Positions 1-8,205 of a DNA stretch of 13,656 bases are shown one piece after another. A program made the position numbers and the translations under genes. This stretch comes from Spirochaetia bacterium UBA5550 (GTDB lineage: Bacteria > Spirochaetota > UBA4802 > UBA5550): positions 1 through 13,656 of the forward strand of contig DINC01000260.1 of assembly GCA_002425885.1 (NCBI GenBank). The letters run 5' to 3'. The notes beneath the pieces were generated by a model. The model saw only the letters and a program-made list of their open reading frames with translations, ran no database searches and had not been told where the DNA came from. Position 1 is the stretch's first letter, and each line of letters begins with the position of its first letter.

Positions 1-831
1 GAACCCACCCCATGCTGCCGGGCTTCTGTACCTGCTGTCATTCCGTGTCTTCTCCACTGCTGATGCGAATGAATCAACCAGTGTACTTCCGCTGTTTACT
101 GACCTGTAAAATTCCCCTGCAAAAACCCCCCTGTTCAGTTCATTTACAGGTGATGTGTTAATAACAGCAGCTTTAACTCCCGCACCCCTTGCATTAAGAA
201 TAAAATCAACAGGGCCCGCTCCATGATATTCGCTTATTGCAGCATAGAGAAAATCCGGTGTTCCTATGGCAGAAACAAATCCTTTACCATCCAGCAGATA
301 CCCCTTTTCAGGAGAACTGTATGAAATCTCACCTGTTATATGGGCAATACCGGCTGAGACTGAATCTGCATCCAAACTCTTAATTCCCGATTCACGCACA
401 GCCACCTTCTCAACATGGGGCTGAAATGCCTGGCCCGGTTTTCCGATAAAACGTACAGGTGATCCGAAATTCCCTTTAGATGATGAGTGCAGGAGAGGTG
501 ACGCGATGTAGCTTATCTTCACCTCTTCAGAGAGCATTTTTCCCTTACCGATAATTTCAAAGGGTATCTGTTCTGTGAATGAATCTGTTGAAAATACAAC
601 CTGCTTTCTGCTTTTAAAGTATGTCTCAAGGGGCTGAAAATACTCAGCAAGGTCTGATGATGCTTTCTTTATATCAGATTCCTTCAACGCTGAAAGCCTG
701 TATTTCGGAAGCAGCTCTGAAAGTGTTTTGTACCCGTTTTCTATCCAGAGGGCCTTCTTCATTTTGCTGTCAACAATCCAGATAAATATATCGTTTTTAA
801 CTTTTGATATATTGATATAGCCGCACCTTTC
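1..831 (-). other. Second, C-terminal CHAT-like domain of the giant lipoprotein, lacking the His-Cys dyad
   Basis: Residues about 2260-2536 are better conserved than the first copy. They show an ALPERCGYINI entry, DSFTEQIPFEII (2342-2353) for the family's 'DG-LH-LPFE', then EEVKISYIASPLL for 'erY-vsYaPSl'. IAHITGE (2421-2427) stands for 'LHLATHG' and FVSAIGT (2444-2450) for 'vLSACxT'. Further on are GAGVKAAVINTSPV for 'AGARsVvaSLWpV', FYRSVNSG, and PAAWGGF at the edge. Glu2427 (codon 328-330) sits where the catalytic His is expected and Ile2448 (codon 265-267) where the Cys is expected. There is no cysteine at all from residue 2337 to the window edge, so no alternative alignment can restore the dyad. 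Confidence 0.75.
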
Positions 832-3800
832 CGGCAGCGCCTGCTGAATTGCTGTTATGTCTATTGTGCCTGCTGATTTTACAAGGTTTACCCCTGTTAT
901 AGATGAAGTGATTAAGAGCTTTTTCATCTCATTGTAGAAGTGCGCATCTGAATGCTGTCCGGTTTTCATCTTGTAGTTGATGTATTCATCAAAGACGCTC
1001 ACTGTCATATCCCTGTATCCGTGTATGTTCAATATTCCCGGATTAAGCTTCAGTACAGCAAGTGATGAGGTGAAGAGCTTTTCAAATTCAGCTGCATCCT
1101 GTGATGTTGCTTTTTTAAGTGAGCGGAGCCTGTTAAGTTCCAGCATGGAGAGCTGAAGATCAAGAAGGTACTTCTCCTCTGTTTTGAGCGGGCTAATGTT
1201 TTTTACGATGGTACACCTGTTTTCAGCTTTTTTAAAATCCTCCCCCCTTATAAGAAGATTTGCGAGGAGGAGCTGAATTGCAGCATAGCCCCTGTCATCA
1301 GGACTGAACCTTTCGTCCGCAGCGGATGCTTCATTATAAGCTCCCCTGTAATCCCCTGATATCATAAGCTCCACAGCTATCCTGTACATCGATTCCCTGA
1401 TTACATGGAAAACAGATGAGTCGGATGAGACTTTTTTCATCATCTGAAGAATTTTTATTTTTTCAGCGTTTGTTCCGTTCTCAGGTATTGATGCATAGCA
1501 CTTCTGAAGCAGTGCTATTATTGCAGGTGTGTATGATGCCGGTGCAATCTTTTCAAGGTCGAGCCCGGTTATGTAGGAAACAGCATCCTCCTTAACTGCT
1601 CCCCCTGCCAGCACAACCAGCGGAGGGAAAGCGGAGAGCGAATCAAAATGATCGCCGGATTTTATAAGTTTCATGCTCTCATCAGCGGTTTTACTCCCTG
1701 AGTTCCCCAGGGCAGCGATACGGTCAACTCTCGGAGAGAACCCTGCATCCGGCTTATCCCCTGTTATTACAAAGTTCATCATCCTTTCATTCAGTGAGAG
1801 CTGCTTCATAGGTGTCAGTTTCATCACCCGTTCGCTCATCTCAGGGTTAAAAAGATAAATGTATTCAGCAGCAAGTACCAGGTATCTTTCAGCAGGTATC
1901 AGTGTGTTGTACGGTTTCGCTATTTTAAGGATTCTATCTGATGCAGAATCGCGGCCGTTCACTGCGTCGAAAATTGCATCAATAAATTCAAGGTCAGGGT
2001 ATTTCTCCATCCCCGCAATTTTTTTTCTTAAAACTACTGCTTCAGCAAAATCACCTTTATGCAGAAGAGTGTAGAGTTTTCTGAACAGCAGTGAAGCCCC
2101 TTCGTCGGGATTTGCCGGGTTATAGGATTCCAGCGCTTTAAGTGAAGAGGGGTAGTCCCCTTTAAGAAGATGAAGGAGCCATGCTGAAGTCATATATCTG
2201 AATTTCTCTTCAGGGGATACTGCTCTCCATCTTGCCAGGTGAACAGCAGCGCTGTCAAAGTCAGCTTTATTAACAGCTCCTGTGAAGAGAGCGAATTCAG
2301 ATGCCGCTGTTTTTTTATTGTCTGCGGGTTTTGCGTCAGATAGCGCGTTGATGTATCCGGATTTTATATGTGTTGAATTTCTGTTTCCGCTGCCGCTGTA
2401 CAGGGCTTTGATAATAGAGGATATGTTCCTGCTGTCACTGCTCAGTGAATAGATGATGCTCCCTGTTCCTGAATAGAGCGCAGCTTCAAGCATAAGGGAG
2501 AGGTGTGAAGCATCATCAGCAGTCCCTGCAAGAATTATGCAGTAAGGTGATATCCCTTTTTCAGAGAAGAGTTTATCCCTGCTTATAAGGCTTCCGTTAT
2601 CCGGTGAATCTACAATAACAGAATAGCCGGATAGGTGCATATCTTCTGATGGAGGCTCGACTTTCACATCAGCAGAGGGGCTTTCGATCCCTTTTACTGA
2701 AGAGATAATATCACCCGCAGGAAGGGCTCCCTTTGAAAAAATATCTGCCCTGTCCATAGTATTTATGAAGGAGAAGTTTCCGCTGATTTCCCCCCTGTGC
2801 CTGTTGACAAGCTTAAGGGATGTGTCATTCAGCAGGATAAATATTCCTCTCTTTGCTGAGCCTTCATTTATCATGGATGACAGAGCTTCTGCGGAATCAG
2901 CTTTCATGTACCCTGAAGTTATCCTTCCATCTGAAAGCTTCCATGAGTAGATCCCCTTTCCTGTTTCCATGAATGTGTATATGTCATGATCTGTTTTCAG
3001 CTTAACATCGCTCAGTTCAAGGTATGGGGCTATGGGTCTCTGTTTACTTTCAATTTCACGGAAGAGTTTAGCGAGTCTCTCCTCCTGTGCTTTCTCTTTT
3101 TTATTAAGTTCTTCCACTTCTGGAGACGCGGCAGCAGAGCCTGAAACAAGGAGTGCGGATCTCTTCTCCCGTATTTCACCTAATTTTGCGATCTCAGAGA
3201 GATAAGAGAAATAGGCGTTTCTGTGGTATTCATCGCCGAATACAGGGTTTATTGAGTTTACAGAGGTTATCCTTTCAACACGGTTAAGTCTCTCCTGTAA
3301 ATGGAACCCGCGATCACCTTTCCCTGTATTTACAAGAAATTCAGCGTACCTGTTGTATATCTTTCTGATCTTCCCTGCGCGCGGGGTATAGAGCAGCGGG
3401 TGTTCCTCAATACGGGATACTGCTGCTGACATATATCTTTCAGCAAGCACTCTGTAGTCACCGCTCTCAACCTCTCTTCCGTAATCAGCAAGAAATGAAC
3501 CCAGTGCGAAATCCGCATTTATCCCTGTCCACCCGAACCTGTTCTGCCCGGATATGTTTCTTGCATCTATGAGCGCAACGTATGCTCTTTCATATTCGCT
3601 GATCTTTTCATAACAGTGCGCCGCGTTCACAAGGAGTTTAACTTTAAGTTCCCTGTTCCCCTGTTTATCCGCAGCAGATATTGCTCCCTCGAACATTCTA
3701 AGGGCTTCAGCGTAGAGATTATATATATCCCTGTTGTGCGTATAGAGATTATATGACGGGTCCTGATTTTTTGAAATGACAGCTGCGGAGTATAGAAGCT

Positions 3801-6800
3801 CAGCCCTGTAGAATTTCATCATTGCGATAGATATATCAAGGGAGTAATAGATCTCAGATGTCTGTTTTTCTATGTCGCTTCTTAATTTTTTTATCTGTTC
3901 AGGAGTAACTTCAGTTTTCTTTGCCTCTGCTGCTGCTTCGAGGGCCTCTTTCCCCTGGGTGAAACGCATGTCGAAATAGTTGTTTCTGTATTTCTCAATT
4001 TTAGCGAGAAATTTTTCAGTTTCAGATATCCAGTTGCGGCCTTCGTTCTTCCCTTCATCGATCATAAGTGCATAAAGGTTCGCAAGATTCATCATTGAGG
4101 AGAATATCCCCTGGAGGTTGTTTTTTTCTGACGCAAGTTCACCTGCTTCGTTGAATCTCTTTTCAGCTTCAGCAATGCTGCCTGACCTGAAGTAGTAGTA
4201 ACCGAGGTTGTTCAGAGATCTGATCCGGGTTTCATAAGCTACGGATGTTTTGTTTTCCTCAAGGAGAGATATCTTCTTTTTCAGGTATTCTATTGCACCT
4301 GCATAGTTGCTGTTCTTCACTGCGAGTTCTTCAAGCATCGAAATGCTGAGGAGTTTTTTGTTCCACCTGTCCAGCGGGTAGAATATCTTGTTGTCTCCGA
4401 TAACTGCGGTGTCAGGCCCCATGTTGAAAACAGGGAATGGGCCTATGCCGAAGAGTTTTATGCGGAGGTAGTATTTTTTTGTGTCATCAGGGTAATCCCG
4501 CAGGAGCCGGTCAGCTGTATCTATGTATGATTTGGCTGTATCGTAGTCTCCAAGTTCCTTGCAGCAGAAGGCGATCTCCTGCATGTACCGGGCTTTATCA
4601 ATTTCGATTTTATTTTCTTCGGCATGTTTAATAATCTTTTTGTACCAGTTAATGGCCTCAGTGAATTTCTCCTCGTATCTGCTGAAAAGGGCAAAATACC
4701 TGTAAAGGGCAAGTATCTGTTTTCTGTATTTAGCAGATGAACCTGCTGCAAGTGTGCTGTATATGCCGTAGGCCCTGGTTATCTCTTCACGCGCTTCTTT
4801 AACTTCACCATTCTGCCACAGGGTGTAACCTGTATGAAAATGGAAAAGAGCCTTCTCTATGTCAGAGCTGAAGGTTTTTTTGAATTTACGCGCTGTGCTG
4901 TAATGGTTCAGAGCTCTCGGATAATTGACCAGGAGGAAGTATGTGTTACCCATGTTAATATGGATATTCCCCTCGTTTTCCGGATAGAGCTTTTCGTTGT
5001 TTGCATTCAGCGCTTTATCGAGTAATGGTATATTTTTTTCCCAGAGTCTCTTGGGGAAGTAGCCGCCGATTGCAGATTCAATATCCTCTCCGTACTCCTT
5101 TCTCTGAAGATCGATGAAAAGATATATCCAGCTTTTCAGCAGGTATGGTTCAATAAATGTATCGTCAAGGAATAGAGCCCATTCGATCTGCTTATCAGCG
5201 AGGTAGAGATTTTCGAATACTTTATCTCTGGAAAAAGTTGAGATCAGAGCCTGTGCATCGGAGTCGATGAGCATTGCTTTCTTTGTGTAGATGTAGGCAA
5301 GGCCGTAGAGAGCTGCACGGTTAAAGTCCATCCTCAGTACAGGGAGTTTCGAGTTGTAACTCTTCTCAAGTTCATTAATCCCCTCTTCACCCTTCCATCC
5401 TGTGTAAGCGTCTATGTAAAGTACATGGGCACGGGGAGCGTATTCAGTATAGATTTCCGGGTAGATCCGTTTGTTGTGCATAAGTGTAATGAGATTGATA
5501 TACTTGTCATAAATCTGCGATGCAGCGGCAAAGTCCCCTTTTGATGAGCTTCTTTCACCCGCCTGTTCGTAATAATTTATAATCCATAAAAGTTTATCAC
5601 GGAAGTTTTCTGTTTTAAATCTCCGTGAATAGCGGTTCACACCTGCGCTGTAATATTTTTCTGCTTCGGCATTTCTGCCGGACCGTCTCTCCATCTCCGC
5701 GAGCCTGATATTGGCTGCGTAGTATGTCAGGTCATTGGGGTGCGAGAGTTTTATCGATTCTTCCAGATCATTTTTTGCAGTGTCAGTTTTCCCTGCGCTG
5801 TCACTGATGATTCCGGAAGCCAGGGTCAGTATTGCCATGATTTTTTTATCTGCGGAAAATTTCTTTTTCAGATTTCCTATGTTGCGAAGAGCTTCAGATG
5901 CATCTGCGGATGAAAATCTGATTTTCTCAAGCGGATTAATAAGATTTGAGGTAACAGAAATTTTCTGGTTCGTGTTCCCTTTATTTATAATTGTAACAGC
6001 TGCATCTGAAAGTGTTCCTTTGCGGAGGTCATCACTGATTATTGAAAATTTAGTCAGAACATCAGTCCCTCTTTCAAAATCAGGAAATTTTTTCAGCAGG
6101 TCTTTGTAGAGTGCTGCAGCTTCATTCTTTTTTCCTGAAAGCAGGGTCAGATCACCAAGATCCTCAATGGCGAATGGAGCGAAATACCTGTTGTTTTTAT
6201 CTTCACTCATTTTCAGGATAAGAGCATCAGCCTGAGATCTCCGGTTCTCAATGAGGTCAATGAGAAATGCGGCATAGAGGTCATTACCTGCGGCCTTCTT
6301 TTTAAGGAGAGCAGTGGCGGAAGATCCCTCTGCGCTGTTTTTTACTGACTGGTGGTAAAGCGCAGCCTCCTTCAGAGATCTGTTAACATATGCGCGGGAT
6401 GAACTGTCACCGGCTTTCCCGTAAAAGTTGTAAACAGAACCAAGCGCCATGACATATCTCTCTTCATCGTCATATTCAGAGATATATGTTTCACAGAGTT
6501 CATACTGAAGTTTTGCATTAAGTTTTTTCGGAATTATCCCCAGTTCAGGGATGATGTTGAGGTTTATATTCTCACCGGTTATGTCAGTATAGATAATTAC
6601 ACCATTGTAATCCCTTGTATTCAATACCGGGAGCCATTTTGCCTTGAATGATGTATCCGATTTTTTTGTAAGCGGATAACTTAGTTTCTCTTTCAGATCG
6701 TATAGCCTTATGACAGATCTGTCCTGAAGATCAAGTTCCCCGTTGCCATTAGTATCATTTTCGATGGAGGAGTATATTATTTTATCGCTCCCTCCGCTGT

Positions 6801-7608
6801 ATGACGGGTAGAGTTTGATTGAATCACCTGTTGTGAGCCGTTCAGATTTACCTGATGCAATTTCCACAGAATAGATGTCGCCGTAAATATTATCGCTGTA
6901 TGAAGTATATACAATCTTCTTTCCGTCAGGGGAGAATGCAGGGTAAAATCCGTCTTTTGGCGAAATTTTTCTTTTCGAGCTTCCGTCTCTCTCCATAAGC
7001 CAGATGCTGCCGCTTCCATCTTTAGATGATGAGAAAGCGAGAAGTTTTCCATCCGGGCTCCAGCATGGATTTGAATCTTTTATGTTGATGATAACACCTG
7101 TGTCAGGATTTTTCTCAGCAGTAATGTTTACAGCTGTGTTGTCAAGTGGGGGGATCTCCTCACCGGATGAGGCCCTCTTCAGCAGTTCCTCAGGCTTTAA
7201 TTTAATAATAAAAATATCACCTTCCGGGTCGTCTCTGAAAGAGACAAAGGTCACTCTCCTGCCGTCCGGGGATATAACAGGGCTTGTATCCTTTGAAGGG
7301 TGAGCAGTGAGGCGTACTGTTGTGATATCACCCATGAGCCTCAGGTATATGTCGAAATTTCCTCCGTCCATATTTGAAGAGTAAAAGAAGTAGTTACCGT
7401 CAGCGGAAATGTCCCCGTCAGTTTCAATGGACTGGCTTATTGTGACAGGAATAACACGGCCCACATTGAACCTGTACTCCTTGTCAATAATGCCGCGATA
7501 ACTGAATTGTACATCAGCAGTTTTTTTATCATCGCATGAGATGATAACCGCAGCCTGCAAAAGTATTGAGAGAGGTAATATATATTTTAAGAGAATCTTC
7601 ATGTTCAT
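1..7608 (-). CDS. Giant lipoprotein with PD40 propeller, TPR arrays and two degenerate CHAT domains (3' end outside window)
   Basis: One frame stays open from ATG at 7608 to base 1: 2536 codons with no stop. The N-terminus is a lipoprotein signal (hydrophobic residues 4-24, lipobox IIS-C, Cys25, then Asp-Asp). PD40/TolB-like propeller repeats follow, with S-x-D-G motifs at residues 68-71, 113-116, 184-187 and 226-229. Residues about 370-1450 are TPR-like helix pairs (clear ones near 470-500, 880-950, 1010-1040, 1130-1160, 1325-1350). A charged coiled coil spans about 1475-1522. A CHAT-like domain lies at about 1528-1750, a second helical array at 1757-2250, and a second CHAT-like domain from 2260 to the edge. 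The sequence stops at a P-A-A-W-G-G-F motif that normally sits near the CHAT C-terminus, so only a few residues are probably missing. The start at 7608 is preferred over ATG at 7602 because AGGA (7619-7622) is 10 nt upstream. The gene begins 2 nt after the DUF1318 stop, so it is probably translationally coupled. Cellular role unknown; a periplasm-facing or surface scaffold is inferred. Confidence 0.85.
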   Translation of the reverse strand, partial: MNMKILLKYILPLSILLQAAVIISCDDKKTADVQFSYRGIIDKEYRFNVGRVIPVTISQSIETDGDISADGNYFFYSSNMDGGNFDIYLRLMGDITTVRLTAHPSKDTSPVISPDGRRVTFVSFRDDPEGDIFIIKLKPEELLKRASSGEEIPPLDNTAVNITAEKNPDTGVIINIKDSNPCWSPDGKLLAFSSSKDGSGSIWLMERDGSSKRKISPKDGFYPAFSPDGKKIVYTSYSDNIYGDIYSVEIASGKSERLTTGDSIKLYPSYSGGSDKIIYSSIENDTNGNGELDLQDRSVIRLYDLKEKLSYPLTKKSDTSFKAKWLPVLNTRDYNGVIIYTDITGENINLNIIPELGIIPKKLNAKLQYELCETYISEYDDEERYVMALGSVYNFYGKAGDSSSRAYVNRSLKEAALYHQSVKNSAEGSSATALLKKKAAGNDLYAAFLIDLIENRRSQADALILKMSEDKNNRYFAPFAIEDLGDLTLLSGKKNEAAALYKDLLKKFPDFERGTDVLTKFSIISDDLRKGTLSDAAVTIINKGNTNQKISVTSNLINPLEKIRFSSADASEALRNIGNLKKKFSADKKIMAILTLASGIISDSAGKTDTAKNDLEESIKLSHPNDLTYYAANIRLAEMERRSGRNAEAEKYYSAGVNRYSRRFKTENFRDKLLWIINYYEQAGERSSSKGDFAAASQIYDKYINLITLMHNKRIYPEIYTEYAPRAHVLYIDAYTGWKGEEGINELEKSYNSKLPVLRMDFNRAALYGLAYIYTKKAMLIDSDAQALISTFSRDKVFENLYLADKQIEWALFLDDTFIEPYLLKSWIYLFIDLQRKEYGEDIESAIGGYFPKRLWEKNIPLLDKALNANNEKLYPENEGNIHINMGNTYFLLVNYPRALNHYSTARKFKKTFSSDIEKALFHFHTGYTLWQNGEVKEAREEITRAYGIYSTLAAGSSAKYRKQILALYRYFALFSRYEEKFTEAINWYKKIIKHAEENKIEIDKARYMQEIAFCCKELGDYDTAKSYIDTADRLLRDYPDDTKKYYLRIKLFGIGPFPVFNMGPDTAVIGDNKIFYPLDRWNKKLLSISMLEELAVKNSNYAGAIEYLKKKISLLEENKTSVAYETRIRSLNNLGYYYFRSGSIAEAEKRFNEAGELASEKNNLQGIFSSMMNLANLYALMIDEGKNEGRNWISETEKFLAKIEKYRNNYFDMRFTQGKEALEAAAEAKKTEVTPEQIKKLRSDIEKQTSEIYYSLDISIAMMKFYRAELLYSAAVISKNQDPSYNLYTHNRDIYNLYAEALRMFEGAISAADKQGNRELKVKLLVNAAHCYEKISEYERAYVALIDARNISGQNRFGWTGINADFALGSFLADYGREVESGDYRVLAERYMSAAVSRIEEHPLLYTPRAGKIRKIYNRYAEFLVNTGKGDRGFHLQERLNRVERITSVNSINPVFGDEYHRNAYFSYLSEIAKLGEIREKRSALLVSGSAAASPEVEELNKKEKAQEERLAKLFREIESKQRPIAPYLELSDVKLKTDHDIYTFMETGKGIYSWKLSDGRITSGYMKADSAEALSSMINEGSAKRGIFILLNDTSLKLVNRHRGEISGNFSFINTMDRADIFSKGALPAGDIISSVKGIESPSADVKVEPPSEDMHLSGYSVIVDSPDNGSLISRDKLFSEKGISPYCIILAGTADDASHLSLMLEAALYSGTGSIIYSLSSDSRNISSIIKALYSGSGNRNSTHIKSGYINALSDAKPADNKKTAASEFALFTGAVNKADFDSAAVHLARWRAVSPEEKFRYMTSAWLLHLLKGDYPSSLKALESYNPANPDEGASLLFRKLYTLLHKGDFAEAVVLRKKIAGMEKYPDLEFIDAIFDAVNGRDSASDRILKIAKPYNTLIPAERYLVLAAEYIYLFNPEMSERVMKLTPMKQLSLNERMMNFVITGDKPDAGFSPRVDRIAALGNSGSKTADESMKLIKSGDHFDSLSAFPPLVVLAGGAVKEDAVSYITGLDLEKIAPASYTPAIIALLQKCYASIPENGTNAEKIKILQMMKKVSSDSSVFHVIRESMYRIAVELMISGDYRGAYNEASAADERFSPDDRGYAAIQLLLANLLIRGEDFKKAENRCTIVKNISPLKTEEKYLLDLQLSMLELNRLRSLKKATSQDAAEFEKLFTSSLAVLKLNPGILNIHGYRDMTVSVFDEYINYKMKTGQHSDAHFYNEMKKLLITSSITGVNLVKSAGTIDITAIQQALPERCGYINISKVKNDIFIWIVDSKMKKALWIENGYKTLSELLPKYRLSALKESDIKKASSDLAEYFQPLETYFKSRKQVVFSTDSFTEQIPFEIIGKGKMLSEEVKISYIASPLLHSSSKGNFGSPVRFIGKPGQAFQPHVEKVAVRESGIKSLDADSVSAGIAHITGEISYSSPEKGYLLDGKGFVSAIGTPDFLYAAISEYHGAGPVDFILNARGAGVKAAVINTSPVNELNRGVFAGEFYRSVNSGSTLVDSFASAVEKTRNDSRYRSPAAWGGF
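2359..3027 (-). other. First CHAT-like domain of the giant lipoprotein, lacking the His-Cys dyad
   Basis: Residues about 1528-1750 follow the usual CHAT build. They are preceded by an E-R-x-x-R-V-E-R helix (near 1450) and a Lys/Glu-rich coiled coil, as in canonical TPR-CHAT proteins. Then come an opening strand pair (IYTFMETGKGIYSW), a strand-turn like 'PDG-LH-LPFE' (FILLNDTSLKLVN, 1590-1601), a MHLSGYS segment (1657-1663) at the place of 'LHLATHG', and YCIILAGT (1689-1696) at the place of 'vvLSAC'. At the catalytic His position there is Tyr1662, and at the catalytic Cys position Thr1696. Cys1690 lies six residues too early. The following EAALYSGTGSIIYSL matches 'RAFLxAGARSVVxSLW'. The assignment is by eye from motif order and spacing; no profile search was possible. 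Confidence 0.55.
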
Positions 7609-7610
7609 AA

Positions 7611-8204
7611 CTATTTTTTCCTGGTCCACTTGCCTGAATTGTCCTGAACCCAGTCACCCTTCTGCGCAAGGGCCCTCTGCTCTTCTGAAAATATTTTTCC
7701 GAATGAATCTATTTCGTTTTTTGAAGGTTCCTTCCCCCCGCTTTTTGCAAGGGTCTTCACGAATATCTCTCTGCGGGCTTTATTCTCTTCATCAATAACT
7801 GTGAGAAGAACTTTTTTCAGCTCCGGTGATGATTCGTATTGCGAGGCCTCAATATATGACACATATCCCGCTGCGGTTTCCCCTATTGCACCTTCAGTTT
7901 TATACTCCCTGATTTTGCCTGCGTGGAACTCACGCACTTTAATAGATTTGATGATCTCCGGGTCCCCGCTCCCCTGGGCTCCCCCTTCAGTTTTACCAAC
8001 AGTTGTGCGGATAGAAGAGACTGTCCATGCGTCCTTCTCCAGTTCCATGTAATCACCGACAATCTGTCTTTCAATAACAGTCTTCTCACCTGTGAGGTTG
8101 ATCTCAGGGGGAACAACAGTAAGGCAGCTTGGTGTGGATTTACACCCGGAGAGAGAATGGCACACCAGGGTCATTATAATTGCAGCGAATAGATTTTTTT
8201 TCAT
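7611..8204 (-). CDS. DUF1318 / YdbL-like lipoprotein
   Basis: A 197-residue protein with a textbook lipoprotein signal: MKKN, a hydrophobic stretch, and lipobox LSG-C with Cys21. The C-terminal half (about 95-197) matches the YdbL/DUF1318 family in motif order. It has T-E-G-x-I-G-E-T-x-x-G-Y (103-114), an E-E-N-x-x-R-R-E helix (139-146), and the closing G-D-W-V-Q-D-N-S-G-K-W-T-R-K (183-196), equivalent to 'PGEYVQGINGKWVRK' of E. coli YdbL. Residues 32-66 form an extra N-terminal block (PPEINLTGEKTVIERQIVG, then acidic) not present in E. coli YdbL. In E. coli, YdbL is a periplasmic partner of the AsmA-like YdbH and the small lipoprotein YnbE. GGAGG at 8214-8218, inside the last codons of the upstream gene, lies 9 nt before the ATG, and the stop-to-start gap is 1 nt, so the two are almost certainly co-translated. 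Family assignment is from memory of the motifs. Confidence 0.8.
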   Translation of the reverse strand: MKKNLFAAIIMTLVCHSLSGCKSTPSCLTVVPPEINLTGEKTVIERQIVGDYMELEKDAWTVSSIRTTVGKTEGGAQGSGDPEIIKSIKVREFHAGKIREYKTEGAIGETAAGYVSYIEASQYESSPELKKVLLTVIDEENKARREIFVKTLAKSGGKEPSKNEIDSFGKIFSEEQRALAQKGDWVQDNSGKWTRKK

Positions 8205-8205
8205 A

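Noticed and set aside
160..270. Alternative catalytic residues in the last CHAT domain (Tyr-His-Gly near residue 2462, Leu-Asn-Ala-Arg near 2473)
   Set aside because: They fit the His/Cys spacing less well than IAHITGE and FVSAIGT, and this register also has no Cys (Arg instead).
1..831. Relation to the CRISPR-linked TPR-CHAT protease (type III-E effector partner)
   Set aside because: No cas genes or arrays are present, the protein is exported, and the catalytic His and Cys are missing.
2981..3518. Minus-strand frame at 3330-3518 as a separate small gene
   Set aside because: It is out of frame within the uninterrupted giant gene and has no ribosome site or recognisable motif.
7923..8192. 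Plus-strand and alternative minus-strand frames over the DUF1318 gene
   Set aside because: The minus frame 7611-8204 has a lipobox, a ribosome site and clear YdbL motifs; the others have none.
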